Below, piece by piece: positions 43,140-51,739 of a stretch of 64,000 nt of DNA. Each line of letters begins with the position of its first letter. The first letter of the stretch is position 1. The notes under the pieces are model-generated. The model saw only the letters and a program-made list of their open reading frames with translations, was not told the origin of the DNA and made no database searches. The DNA comes from Leisingera sp. ANG-M1 (lineage in GTDB: Bacteria > Pseudomonadota > Alphaproteobacteria > Rhodobacterales > Rhodobacteraceae): NCBI RefSeq assembly GCF_000813745.1, contig NZ_JWLC01000019.1, positions 106,430 through 170,429 on the forward strand. Reading direction: 5' to 3'. Position numbers and translations under genes: made by a program.

Positions 43140-44759
43140 TCAGCCGTCCAGCCAGACGCGTTCCAGATGCATTTCCCGCAGCGGGTGGCGCTTGTAGCCC
43201 CTCACCCTTGCAGTGTGATGCATCGCCAGATCGCGCCAGTAGGCCTGCACGATCACGCCGCTGTCCTGTAGCATCTTCTCCAGCTCAGCCATCAATGGGC
43301 GGCGCTTCTCCGGGTCGAAGATCCCCAGGGCCTGGGTCAGCTTGGCATCGAACTCCGGGTTGGAGTGGCCGCTCTCGTTCCAGGCTTCGCCGGACTTATA
43401 GGCCAGTGCATAGACTTGCACCCCCAGGGGGCGCCCGCCCCAGGACGTGGTCGAGAACGGGTACTTTGTCCAATCGTTCCAGAACGTGGCCCCCGGCAGC
43501 GTTTTGCGCGCCACATCAAAGCCCGCATCCCTAAGCTGTGCCGCGACGCTGTCGGCAAAATCCTTCAATTCGCCCTCATCGGTCGAGATCAGCTCAATCT
43601 CCCCGCTTTCGCCGGAGGCCTCCAGCAGCGCCTTCGCCTTGGCCGGATCAGTGGCCGGGCGCGGCACCTCGGCGTATTCTGGATGCACCGGTGCCACATG
43701 GTGATTGTCCGCCTCGCTGCCCAGGCCGGAGATCGCAAGCTCGACGCAGAGCGCATTGTCCACCGCCAGCTGAACCGCATTGCGCAGCTGCTGATTGGTG
43801 AAGGGTGGCGCATTCACATTCATCCGTGCCACGGCGGTGGTCGCTGTCAAAGCCGCCGCCCGTTCCAAGCCCATAGCATTGAACAATTCTTCCGAGTTGC
43901 TGGAGGTCTCGTCGTTCATGTCAATGTCGCCGGCGTCGAAAGAGGCAGCAAAGGTGGCGTCATTGTTACCGAGGTCCAGGAATTCGATCCCGTCGAGGTA
44001 AACTTCGCCGCCCCACCATTTTCCGTCCTCGCGCCGCTTCAGCACTGCCTTGCCGCCGACCTCGAAGGAGACCAGTTCAAAGCCGCCGGTGCCAATTGGC
44101 GCATCCTGCAGCTGGCCGGTGAAAGACGGGTGGACACAGAGCGCAGGGTAATCGCCAAAGGACGGGATCAGCGAAATGTCGGGCGTGAACAGATTCAGGC
44201 GGACGGTGTAGTCGTCGAGCTTCTCCACCGCGCCTTCCGCGGCCTGATCTTCGCCCTCGGCCCGCAATGCTGCTAGCCGTGCTGCCATAGAATTACCCTC
44301 GGCAGTGCTGTCGGCCATGCGGCGGATGTTGAAGACCACGTCATCTGCGGTGAACGGTTCGCCGTTACTCCAGACCGCGTTGCGGCGGACTTTCAGTGTG
44401 TAGGTTTTGGCGTCGCTGCTCACTTCCCAAGCCTCCAGCAGCGATGGAGAGAAGCTGCCGTCAGGCTCCCACCGTACCAGTGGCTCGCAGAACTGGCGGG
44501 CAACATTGGCCTTCTGGGGCCAGTCATAGGTGCGCGGGTCATTGATATCCAGCACCTGCTGGCCAACACGCAGCACCCCGCCGTGCTTGGGTTCTTCCGC
44601 GGCGGCAACCGTGGGCACCGCCAGTCCAAGCATTCCCGAGGCTGCTGCGGAAGTGATGCCAAAAATGCTCGCCAGGGCCATGAACTCACGCCGGTCCAGC
44701 CGCCCGGCCTTGGCTTCGTCAGCCCAATGGCTGATTCTCGTCTCTGTTTGCCTATCCAT
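43140..44759 (-). CDS. ABC transporter substrate-binding protein, family 5 (Tat-exported, orphan)
   Basis: A 539-residue DppA-like receptor with a twin-arginine signal (DRREFM at residues 22-27, hydrophobic stretch up to about residue 52). The mature part begins HGGVLRVGQQV and contains SSDAKTYTLKVRRNAVWSNGEPFTADDVVF and TTSWGGRP. It is more diverged from the receptors at 13940 and 38290 than those are from each other. AGGGAGGGAAAG precedes the ATG. Co-transcribed with a DddP-like M24 protein upstream and two metabolic enzymes downstream, but no permease or ATPase is present. Confidence 0.92.
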   Translation of the reverse strand: MDRQTETRISHWADEAKAGRLDRREFMALASIFGITSAAASGMLGLAVPTVAAAEEPKHGGVLRVGQQVLDINDPRTYDWPQKANVARQFCEPLVRWEPDGSFSPSLLEAWEVSSDAKTYTLKVRRNAVWSNGEPFTADDVVFNIRRMADSTAEGNSMAARLAALRAEGEDQAAEGAVEKLDDYTVRLNLFTPDISLIPSFGDYPALCVHPSFTGQLQDAPIGTGGFELVSFEVGGKAVLKRREDGKWWGGEVYLDGIEFLDLGNNDATFAASFDAGDIDMNDETSSNSEELFNAMGLERAAALTATTAVARMNVNAPPFTNQQLRNAVQLAVDNALCVELAISGLGSEADNHHVAPVHPEYAEVPRPATDPAKAKALLEASGESGEIELISTDEGELKDFADSVAAQLRDAGFDVARKTLPGATFWNDWTKYPFSTTSWGGRPLGVQVYALAYKSGEAWNESGHSNPEFDAKLTQALGIFDPEKRRPLMAELEKMLQDSGVIVQAYWRDLAMHHTARVRGYKRHPLREMHLERVWLDG

Positions 44760-44786
44760 CTTTCCCTCCCTGTTTTGACTTTGCTG

Positions 44787-46013
44787 TCAGATCATCCGCC
44801 CGCCCAGCCGGTGATCGAAGTGATAGTTCGACATCCGCTCCACCCCGTCCTCAAGGATCAGGAACTGGTCCTCCAGCTTCACTCCTTCGTTGGAGCGGTC
44901 CCAGCCGATGTAGCTTTCCAAGCAAATGATCATGCCCGGCTCCAGCACGCCTTGCAGCGGATAGGCGGCGCCGGTGCCGTCCATATGCGGGATGTTGGGG
45001 AACTCGCCTGCCATCCCCAGCCCATGGCCGATGCAGTAATAGCGGCTGGCCTGATGCTCGGGCGGCACCTGCCAGGCCTTCTCGGCCAACTCGCGGTATT
45101 CGGTGCCCGGTTTCAGCAAGTCCGCATTCCACTCCAGCTGCTCACGCGCACGGGCGTATAGCAGCTGCTGGTCCGGCGTCGCCTTCTGGTCGCCGCACAG
45201 GAATGTGCGGGAGAAATCGACCGCATAATTCTCAAACGCCAGCGCGTCAGTGTCGAGGCACAACAGGTCCCCCTTCTGCAGCAATCGGCTGCCGGCCTCC
45301 TGGAAGTATGGAAAGGTGTTGGGCCCGCTTTGAAACAGCCGTGTCGAGACATACTGGCCATGCTTGGCCATCAGTGCGTAATGGAATTCGGCCCATGTTT
45401 CGGTCTCTGTCTTTCCGGGTTCAGCCCGGGTTTCCAGCCGTTCGACGCCGATTTCCACCCGCCGCATCGCCTCGCGGATATAGGGCAGCTCAACCGGCAG
45501 CTTGATCATCCGGGTCAGAGCGAGTGCCTCGCCTGCATCACTCACCTGCAGCCCTTGCGCTTGCAGCGCGTCCACGGCCTGAAACGGGAAACGGTCGACG
45601 GCGATGCGGTCAATGGCCGGATCATGGTCCCGCACGGTTCGGGCGATCTCCGCCGCAAACCGGGCGCAAGCCCCCTGCATGTCGCCGCCGGAGCTCACAA
45701 AATCCAACCCCTCCGCCATGCGGATTTCACTGATTGTCGGCAAGTCCTCGGCCAGATGCTGGGAGCCTGCGAAATCGTAAAGGATTACCGGCCCTTCCAA
45801 AAACACCAGCAGATAACGGGCCGGGGTGCGCGACGACCACAGCTGCATGTTCATCGCACCGGTGGAGTAAAAGATCTGGTTCGGATCAATGATGGCCATC
45901 ACCGGAATGTCATGACGGCGCATACCCGCGCGGGTGTGTTCCAGCCGTGCCTGATAGAGCGCATATCTGTTTTCCGTCAGTTCAGCTGCTGTGGAGGGAT
46001 CCGTTTCGGTCAT
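44787..46013 (-). CDS. M24 family metallohydrolase, DddP/creatinase-like
   Basis: A 408-residue pita-bread-fold protein. A complete dinuclear metal site is readable: Asp254, Asp256, Asp266, His330, Glu366, Glu381. The sequence around it (STNMQLW-like MNMQLW near residue 55, SGPNTFPYFQEAG, LDTDALAFENYAVDFSRTF, KLEDQFLI) and the ligand spacing resemble the DMSP lyase DddP. However, the chain is shorter, and the residue six after the metal His, an essential Asp in DddP as I recall it, is Gly here with Glu next. A C-N hydrolase (Xaa-Pro peptidase, creatinase or ectoine hydrolase type) is therefore at least as likely. First gene of a four-gene operon, divergent from a LysR gene. Confidence 0.85.
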   Translation of the reverse strand: MTETDPSTAAELTENRYALYQARLEHTRAGMRRHDIPVMAIIDPNQIFYSTGAMNMQLWSSRTPARYLLVFLEGPVILYDFAGSQHLAEDLPTISEIRMAEGLDFVSSGGDMQGACARFAAEIARTVRDHDPAIDRIAVDRFPFQAVDALQAQGLQVSDAGEALALTRMIKLPVELPYIREAMRRVEIGVERLETRAEPGKTETETWAEFHYALMAKHGQYVSTRLFQSGPNTFPYFQEAGSRLLQKGDLLCLDTDALAFENYAVDFSRTFLCGDQKATPDQQLLYARAREQLEWNADLLKPGTEYRELAEKAWQVPPEHQASRYYCIGHGLGMAGEFPNIPHMDGTGAAYPLQGVLEPGMIICLESYIGWDRSNEGVKLEDQFLILEDGVERMSNYHFDHRLGGRMI

Positions 46014-46093
46014 GCCAGCAATCCAAGATAATACCTGATGCTGAGCTTGCCCGCTTTGCTCTGCTTTACAAAATGACGTTTCCGGCGCAGTTT

Positions 46094-46110
46094 TTTTACA
46101 AAAAGTAAAA
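46094..46110. promoter_or_regulatory. A/T-rich inverted repeat upstream of the GcvA-like lysR
   Basis: TTTTAC-A5-GTAAAA, ten bases before the LysR ATG. A related TTTACAAAA half occurs about 25 bases further upstream. Candidate autoregulatory site. Confidence 0.4.
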
Positions 46111-46120
46111 GGGATGTCTC

Positions 46121-47056
46121 ATGCTCAACGCTCCTTCCCTGACCGGGCTGCGCGCCTTTGAAGCGGTGGTCCGGCACGGTTCTCTAACCGGGGCCGCACA
46201 GGAACTCTGTGTGACGCCGGCCGCTATCAGCCATCGTTTGAAGGATCTTGAAACCCGGGCCGGAGAAAAACTCTGCTACCGCGAGGGCGGGCAGTTTCAC
46301 CCAACGGTCCTGGGGCGGGCGGTGCTGGATCAGCTGGGCGATGCATTCGGGCGGATCCTCAATGCGAGCCAGCTGATTGAAGACAATGCTGCCTCGCCCG
46401 CGCTTGAGATTGTCGCCTCCTATTCTTTTGCGGTCTCCTGGCTGATCCCGCATCTGCCGGAGTTTCAGGCAGAACACCCGGAACTCAAAATCACGATTGA
46501 ACCCAGCCACACCCCGGTGCGGCAGGCGCGCGCCAGCACCGGGTTTGTTATCGTTCATGCTGGTAACCAGCCGGAGGGACCGGGCTGGGAGCCATTGTTT
46601 GAAGACATCTGCGCGATTGTCTGCGCATCCCGGCACCCGCTTCTGAGCCAAAGCCCGGAGCAGCTGCCCGAAGCCTTGCAAGCTTTCCCGCTGGTCCATA
46701 TCAGCCACGAGCAGGGCAGCCGCCGCGGCGAGTTCTCATGGCAGGCCTGGGGCCGAAACCTGTTTCAGACTGAATTACGGTTTCCTTCGGGGCTGCAGGT
46801 GACGGCTGAGCATGCCGCCATTGATGCGGTTCGCACGAGCGAGAGCCTGGCCCTGACCAGCCTGGTCAATGCGGACAGCGCGCTGCGCGCTGGATCATTG
46901 GGTTTTGTGGCGGGGACAGCCTGTCCTTCAGGGCAGAGTTACTGGATGCGCTCAGCTGACGGGCTGGGGGCGGCCGCCGCCGCCGCATCGTCATTCAAGG
47001 CGTGGCTGCAAGCCAGAACCGCAGAAACATTGCAGGCGTACCGGCCAGGCAGCTGA
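46121..47056 (+). CDS. LysR-family regulator, GcvA-like
   Basis: A 311-residue LTTR whose N-terminus (LTGLRAFEAVVRHGSLTGAAQELCVTPAAISHRLKDLE) is of the GcvA/AmpR type, followed by an effector domain (VASYSFAVSWLIPHLPEFQAEHPEL). Divergent from the M24/binding-protein/enolase/Ldh2 operon, which it probably regulates. Convergent with the next LysR gene (17-base gap). Confidence 0.93.
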   Translation: MLNAPSLTGLRAFEAVVRHGSLTGAAQELCVTPAAISHRLKDLETRAGEKLCYREGGQFHPTVLGRAVLDQLGDAFGRILNASQLIEDNAASPALEIVASYSFAVSWLIPHLPEFQAEHPELKITIEPSHTPVRQARASTGFVIVHAGNQPEGPGWEPLFEDICAIVCASRHPLLSQSPEQLPEALQAFPLVHISHEQGSRRGEFSWQAWGRNLFQTELRFPSGLQVTAEHAAIDAVRTSESLALTSLVNADSALRAGSLGFVAGTACPSGQSYWMRSADGLGAAAAAASSFKAWLQARTAETLQAYRPGS

Positions 47057-47073
47057 ACTGGTGAAGGATACCA

Positions 47074-48009
47074 TCAATCCCCGGCGTCTGGCCCCGAGTG
47101 CGAGGCAACCAATGTGTCGAGAAACAGCTTAGTGATCCGGTTCACCGCCGGGCGTTTGCGGGTAACGGCGGCGAACTGGCTGCGATAGAAAATTTCTTCC
47201 GGCAGCACTTTCTTCATCAGCCCGTGGCCAACAAAAAGGTCGCCCAAGTGGTCCGGCAAGAACCCTAAATAGCTGCCGGACATGATCAGGATGGCCAGTG
47301 CCTGTTCGTTTTGCACCTTGGCGGCCCGGCGGAACCCAAGTTTCTGGCCCACATGCAGGTTGGGCGAGTTCACCCGGATTCCGGCGTAGTTCACGGACTG
47401 CACGTCCGGCAGCCCGAGACTGGCCTGGTCGCTGTCAAAAAACGGATGCCCCTTTCCGCAGTAAAGGAACATGTTCTCACCGTAGAGCGGCATGTAGTCG
47501 AGGCTTGGTGACGGCCGGTGCAGGGCCAGGATTCCGATATCCAGCTCGCCGCCGATTACCTTGGTTTCAATCACGTTGGGCGGCTCCAGCGACAGCTCGA
47601 TTTCCACGGCTGGGGCCGCCTTGTTGAATTCGCGGATGGTGCCGGGAACAAAGGCCTCGGGGTTGGAGGCGCATTGGTCGAACAAGGCGATACGGATGGT
47701 GCCGGCCAGCTGCTGCTTGATCTCATTCACCTGGGCGCGGAAGTCGGTCACCGATGCCAGCAAGCCGTCGGCGGAACGCAGCACCTTTTCGCCGTCATCT
47801 GTCAGGGAAAACCCGGCCGGGCCGCGGTTGCACAGCTTCAGATCCAGCCTTAACTCCAGGTCAGCGATGTATTTCGAAATTGTGGATTTGCCGATGTTCA
47901 GCTCGGTCTCCGCCGCCGCCAGCCCGCCGCTTTCGGCCACCGCCTTGAAGACACGCAGCAATTTCAGGTCGGCATCAGCGATGTGTTTGACTTGGGAATG
48001 GCGGTTCAT
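47074..48009 (-). CDS. LysR-family transcriptional regulator of the TRAP-2 operon
   Basis: A 311-residue LTTR (HTH at about residues 10-70: LLRVFKAVAESGGLAAAETELNIGKSTISKYIADLELRLDLKLC). The ATG at 48009 gives normal spacing to the HTH; the frame continues open to 48114 across the operator region, and an ATG at 48066 is a less likely start. Divergent from the TRAP transporter at 48180, hence its likely regulator. Confidence 0.9.
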   Translation of the reverse strand: MNRHSQVKHIADADLKLLRVFKAVAESGGLAAAETELNIGKSTISKYIADLELRLDLKLCNRGPAGFSLTDDGEKVLRSADGLLASVTDFRAQVNEIKQQLAGTIRIALFDQCASNPEAFVPGTIREFNKAAPAVEIELSLEPPNVIETKVIGGELDIGILALHRPSPSLDYMPLYGENMFLYCGKGHPFFDSDQASLGLPDVQSVNYAGIRVNSPNLHVGQKLGFRRAAKVQNEQALAILIMSGSYLGFLPDHLGDLFVGHGLMKKVLPEEIFYRSQFAAVTRKRPAVNRITKLFLDTLVASHSGPDAGD

Positions 48010-48030
48010 CTTCCAGGTTCGCGATTTGTG

Positions 48031-48062
48031 AAACTTTGCTTTCAAAAGTTTACATTCTAGAA
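48031..48062. promoter_or_regulatory. Operator candidates between lysR and TRAP-2
   Basis: An inverted repeat AAACTTT-N7-AAAGTTT (48031-48051) is followed directly by a palindrome TTCTAGAA (48055-48062). Both sit within 60 bases of the lysR start and about 120 bases upstream of dctP; typical layout for an LTTR recognition site plus activation site. Confidence 0.5.
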
Positions 48063-48179
48063 ACATAAAACGCAATGTAGCTTCCAGCCCACCAAGGACG
48101 GATCGGACCGGCAAATATGCTTATGGAGGGCATGCCGGCGCGCGCCTTGGGTTTCAAGATGACAATACGGGAGGAAGTT

Positions 48180-49193
48180 ATGTCATTTCTCAAAAAGGTC
48201 TGCACGCTGACCGCAGCCGTTTCTGCAGCCGCGATGCTGACCACCGGTGCCGTTTCCGCAAAGAACTTCAAAATTGCCGTGGGCGACAGCGCCGGCAGCC
48301 CGCAGGAAGCGACCGGCAAGTTCTTTGTTGAGGCATTGGAAGCAAAGTCCGGCGGCGAGCATACCGCCACCCTGTTCCTGAACGGCCAGCTGGGTTCCGA
48401 GCAGGACACCGTGAATGAGGCGGCCATCGGCACCCTGGATATGTCGCTGCTGGCAATCAACAACGTGACCCCGTTCTCCCCGACCGTGGGCGTGTTCACC
48501 CTGCCTTATGTGATCCTGTCGCTGGAAGATGCGGAAACCCTGACCCAGGGCCCGATCGGCCAGGAGCTGACCGAGAACACCCTGCGTGACGCGGGCGTGC
48601 GCATCATTGCCTGGACCTACACCGGCTTCCGCCGCCTGACCAACTCCAAGAAGCCGGTCACCTCGGTTGCCGACCTGCAGGACCTGGTCATCCGCGTTCC
48701 CAAGAACGAGATCATGATCGAAACCTACAAGTCCTGGGGCATCAACCCGACCCCGATGGCCTGGTCCGAGACCTTTACCGGCCTGCAGACCAAAGTGGTT
48801 GACGGTCAGGACAACCCCTACATGACCATCAACGCGATGAAGTTCTATGAGGTGCAGGACCACGTCACCAACCTGCGCTACATCTTCTCGATCGAACCGC
48901 TGATCGTGTCCGAAGCCGTGTTCCAGGGCCTGTCGGAAGAAGACCAGAAGATCATTCTGGAAGCGGGCCAGGAAGCCACCCTTAAATCGGCCCAGTTCCT
49001 GCGTGACTCCGAAGCTGCGATCAAGGAAGAGCTGACCGCCAAAGGCATGGAAATCGTTGATCCTGAGAACAACGAAGCCGAATTCATCAAGCTGGCAACC
49101 GAAGCCGTGTGGCCGAAGTTCTATGACTCGATCGGCGGCGTTGAGAAGATGAACGCGGTGCTGACCGCCATCGGCCGCGATCCGGTCCAGTAA
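48180..49193 (+). CDS. dctP: TRAP transporter substrate-binding protein, DctP family
   Basis: A 337-residue periplasmic receptor with a signal peptide (residues 1-23, ending VSA). Core motifs are GSPQEATGKFFVEALEAKSGG, DLVIRVPKNEIMIETYKSWGINPTPMAW with the substrate-carboxylate Arg, and VVDGQDNPYMTI. GGGAGGAA is 3-8 bases before the ATG; an upstream in-frame start at 48117 is not supported. The substrate is probably a carboxylate. It is clearly distinct from the first TRAP receptor but shares the same organisation. Confidence 0.94.
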   Translation: MSFLKKVCTLTAAVSAAAMLTTGAVSAKNFKIAVGDSAGSPQEATGKFFVEALEAKSGGEHTATLFLNGQLGSEQDTVNEAAIGTLDMSLLAINNVTPFSPTVGVFTLPYVILSLEDAETLTQGPIGQELTENTLRDAGVRIIAWTYTGFRRLTNSKKPVTSVADLQDLVIRVPKNEIMIETYKSWGINPTPMAWSETFTGLQTKVVDGQDNPYMTINAMKFYEVQDHVTNLRYIFSIEPLIVSEAVFQGLSEEDQKIILEAGQEATLKSAQFLRDSEAAIKEELTAKGMEIVDPENNEAEFIKLATEAVWPKFYDSIGGVEKMNAVLTAIGRDPVQ

Positions 49194-49218
49194 GCCTCTG
49201 GCAAATCAATAAAAACAA

Positions 49219-49245
49219 CAAAGCAGCGCCTCGTGCGCTGCTTTG
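49219..49245 (+). promoter_or_regulatory. Intercistronic hairpin between dctP and dctQ (TRAP-2)
   Basis: A perfect 11-bp stem (CAAAGCAGCGC with GCGCTGCTTTG) around a 5-base loop, 25 bases after dctP, no U-tract. A stem-loop between dctP and dctQ is also known from Rhodobacter capsulatus (recollection). Confidence 0.75.
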
Positions 49246-49264
49246 CACAGGGGAGGAGTACATC

Positions 49265-49801
49265 ATGTTCTGGAAAGTCCTGGACAATATAGAAAGCTAT
49301 ATCTGCCGCCTATTGCTGTCCGGTTTTGTCATTCTGCTGTTCGTGCAGATCGTCTCACGCGAAGTCTTTGGTCATTCATTCTCGTGGATCGAGGAGCTCT
49401 CGGTCTACATGTTCGTCTGGTTTGTCTATTTCGGGGCCAGCTATGCCGCGCTGAAGGGAGCGCATAACCGGGTCACCTTCCAGTTCAAGTTTCTGCCTTC
49501 GGGCGCGATCAAGTATATCGAGGCCTTTGCAGATCTTTTCTGGCTGTTCTTCAATTGCTACTTCCTGTGGCTGGCCACCGATTTCGTCTTCAACAAGATG
49601 AACAAGTTCTGGAAATCGCAGACCTTAGGCATCGAGATGAAATACATCTACATGGTGCTGCCCATCGCCTTCACTCTGATGACCATCCGCATTCTGCAGG
49701 TGAACTACCGCAAACTGATCCGTGGCGAAGAAATCCACGATCCCGACCAGATCGACCTTGATGAGATCAAGGGAAGTGCTGGCGCGGACAATCGCGCGTG
49801 A
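49265..49801 (+). CDS. dctQ: TRAP transporter small permease, DctQ family
   Basis: A 178-residue membrane protein with four hydrophobic segments. The family segment VSREVFGHSFSWIEELSVYMFVW is present. GGGGAGGAG precedes the ATG. The C-terminal tail is acidic and cytoplasmic. Followed 19 bases later by dctM. Confidence 0.94.
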   Translation: MFWKVLDNIESYICRLLLSGFVILLFVQIVSREVFGHSFSWIEELSVYMFVWFVYFGASYAALKGAHNRVTFQFKFLPSGAIKYIEAFADLFWLFFNCYFLWLATDFVFNKMNKFWKSQTLGIEMKYIYMVLPIAFTLMTIRILQVNYRKLIRGEEIHDPDQIDLDEIKGSAGADNRA

Positions 49802-49820
49802 GAAAGGGAGGGATAGAATA

Positions 49821-51161
49821 ATGGAAACTGAAATCGTCACGATCCTGTTCGGATCATTTCTGCTGCTTTTGCTCCTTGGTGCGCCGATCACTGTTGCGCT
49901 GGGTGTGTCGTCACTCTTGTCGTTCCTGTATCTGGATGAAAACCCGATCAAATTTGTGCAGATCGCCTTCACCTCGGTCGGCTCATTCCCGCTGATGGCG
50001 CTGCCGGCCTTCATTCTGGCGGGTGCGCTGATGGAAGCTGCTGGGATCTCGAAACGGCTGATCAACGTTGCCGAAAGCTTCGCCGGGCCGTTCACTGGCG
50101 GCATCTCGGCCGCAACCGTTATGGCTTGTCTGTTCTTTGGGGCAATCTCCGGTTCCGGCCCGGCAACCACTGCTGCCGTTGGCATGCTGATGATCCCGGC
50201 AATGATCAACCGCGGCTATGAGCGCGGCTACGCGTCTGCGATCACCGCATCCTCGGGCGGCCTCGGCATCATCATCCCGCCGTCGATCCCGATGGTGATC
50301 TTTGGCATTGCCGCGCTTGGCATGGCGCCGCCGCCGGAAGCGGTTGAGAAATACGGCACCTTCCAGTCGGTTTCGATCTCGAAACTGTTCATTGCCGGCT
50401 TTGTTCCCGCCTTCCTGATCGCCACCAGCCTCTTGATCCTGAACTTCTTCATGTCGAAAAAGCGCGGCTACAAGGGCTCCGCTGACGGCTGGTCGATCCG
50501 CAATGTAGGCTGCGAATTGTATCGGGGCTTCTGGTCGCTGATGGCGCCGGTGGTGATCCTGGGCGGCATCTACACCGGCTTCTTCACCCCGACTGAGGCT
50601 GCCATCGTCGCGATCTTCTATACCCTGGTGGTTGGTGTCTTCATCTACCGCGAGCTGACCTGGTCGTCGCTGTTCCAATCGCTGGAAGCCACCACCTGGC
50701 TCACCGGCCGCGTGCTCTTGATCCTGTTCACTGCCACTGTGTTCGGCCGCCTCCTGGTGGAAAACCAGATCCCGGCGGTGATTGCCGACAGCATGCTGAG
50801 CTTCACCCAGAACCTCTATGTCATCTGGGCGCTGATCATCTTCTTCCTGCTGTTTGTCGGCATGTTCATGGAGACGCTGGCAACGATCCTGATCCTGGTT
50901 CCGGTGATGCTGCCAGTGGCCTATTCGGTGGGCATCGATCCGATCCACTTTGGCGTGGTGATGGTCTGTACCCTGGGCATCGGCTTCCAGACGCCGCCCT
51001 TGGGTGAGAACCTGTTCATCGCGTCGGGGATTTCGAATATCACCATCGAGCAGATCTCGCTGCGGGCCCTGCCCTTTGCTGCGGTGAACACGATTGCGAT
51101 CTTCATCATCGCCTTCTTCCCGGAAATCTCGCTGTGGCTGCCACGGCTGTTTGGTTACTGA
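49821..51161 (+). CDS. dctM: TRAP transporter large permease, DctM family
   Basis: A 446-residue polytopic permease, 11-12 membrane segments, with family motifs GGLGIIIPPSIPMVIFGI and the C-terminal GFQTPPLGENLFIASGIS. I use ATG 49821 (AAGGGAGGG upstream) rather than an in-frame extension into dctQ. Followed 17 bases later by a universal stress protein gene. Confidence 0.95.
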   Translation: METEIVTILFGSFLLLLLLGAPITVALGVSSLLSFLYLDENPIKFVQIAFTSVGSFPLMALPAFILAGALMEAAGISKRLINVAESFAGPFTGGISAATVMACLFFGAISGSGPATTAAVGMLMIPAMINRGYERGYASAITASSGGLGIIIPPSIPMVIFGIAALGMAPPPEAVEKYGTFQSVSISKLFIAGFVPAFLIATSLLILNFFMSKKRGYKGSADGWSIRNVGCELYRGFWSLMAPVVILGGIYTGFFTPTEAAIVAIFYTLVVGVFIYRELTWSSLFQSLEATTWLTGRVLLILFTATVFGRLLVENQIPAVIADSMLSFTQNLYVIWALIIFFLLFVGMFMETLATILILVPVMLPVAYSVGIDPIHFGVVMVCTLGIGFQTPPLGENLFIASGISNITIEQISLRALPFAAVNTIAIFIIAFFPEISLWLPRLFGY

Positions 51162-51178
51162 TCTGAAAGGGGACTGAC

Positions 51179-51682
51179 ATGAAACCGCTGATCACAAACA
51201 TCCTGTTTGCCACCGACCTGTCGCACAACTCGACGCATGCCTTGCGCCACGCCGCCAGCCTGGCGCAGGCCACCGGGGCCGAGATCCACGTGCTGCATGT
51301 GAATGAGCCGATCTCGGAAGATGCCAAGATCACCTTCGAGATGTTCGTGCTGAACGACGAGACCCGCAAGGCAGCAGCCAAGCGGCGGCACGAAATGGTC
51401 AAGCAGGTCCTGGCTGAACGCCAGGCCCGGTTCTGGGCCGCCTTCGAAGGCGATGACGCCAAGATCCGCGACCAGGTGACTTCGATCGAAGTCACCGACG
51501 GCCATCCGGCGGAGGTGATCCTGCGCCGTTCGGCTGAACTCGGCTGCGACCTGATTGTGCTGGGCGCCCATGACCACGGGTTCTCGCACACCTTCCTGGG
51601 CACTGTCGCCAAGCGGGTTCTGCGGCGTTCGCAGATCCCGACCCTGGTGGTGCCCTACCAGAACGGCGACGACGAGGAGTGA
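51179..51682 (+). CDS. Universal stress protein (TeaD-like) linked to TRAP transporter
   Basis: A 167-residue Usp with N-terminal ITNILFATDLSHNSTHALRHAASLAQ and the C-terminal nucleotide loop LIVLGAHDHGFSHTFLGTVAKRVLRRSQIPTLVV, which is close to the ATP-binding G-x-xG pattern. In Halomonas a Usp (TeaD) encoded after the TRAP system TeaABC binds ATP and modulates uptake, and the same role is plausible here. Ends the TRAP-2 operon, before a hairpin. Confidence 0.9.
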   Translation: MKPLITNILFATDLSHNSTHALRHAASLAQATGAEIHVLHVNEPISEDAKITFEMFVLNDETRKAAAKRRHEMVKQVLAERQARFWAAFEGDDAKIRDQVTSIEVTDGHPAEVILRRSAELGCDLIVLGAHDHGFSHTFLGTVAKRVLRRSQIPTLVVPYQNGDDEE

Positions 51683-51689
51683 TCCTCCC

Positions 51690-51717
51690 CGCAAGCGGCA
51701 GGCCTAGGCCGCTTGCG
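51690..51717. terminator. Bidirectional terminator-like hairpin
   Basis: A 10-bp perfect stem (CGCAAGCGGC with GCCGCTTGCG) around an AGGCCTAG loop in the 57-base gap between convergent genes. No U-tract either side, so termination efficiency is uncertain. Confidence 0.55.
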
Positions 51718-51739
51718 AAGACCGCTCCTGCATCAGGGT

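Noticed and set aside
44787..46013. Calling this gene a bona fide DMSP lyase dddP
   Set aside because: Shorter chain and loss of the Asp expected six residues after the metal His; similarity is reported but the symbol is withheld.
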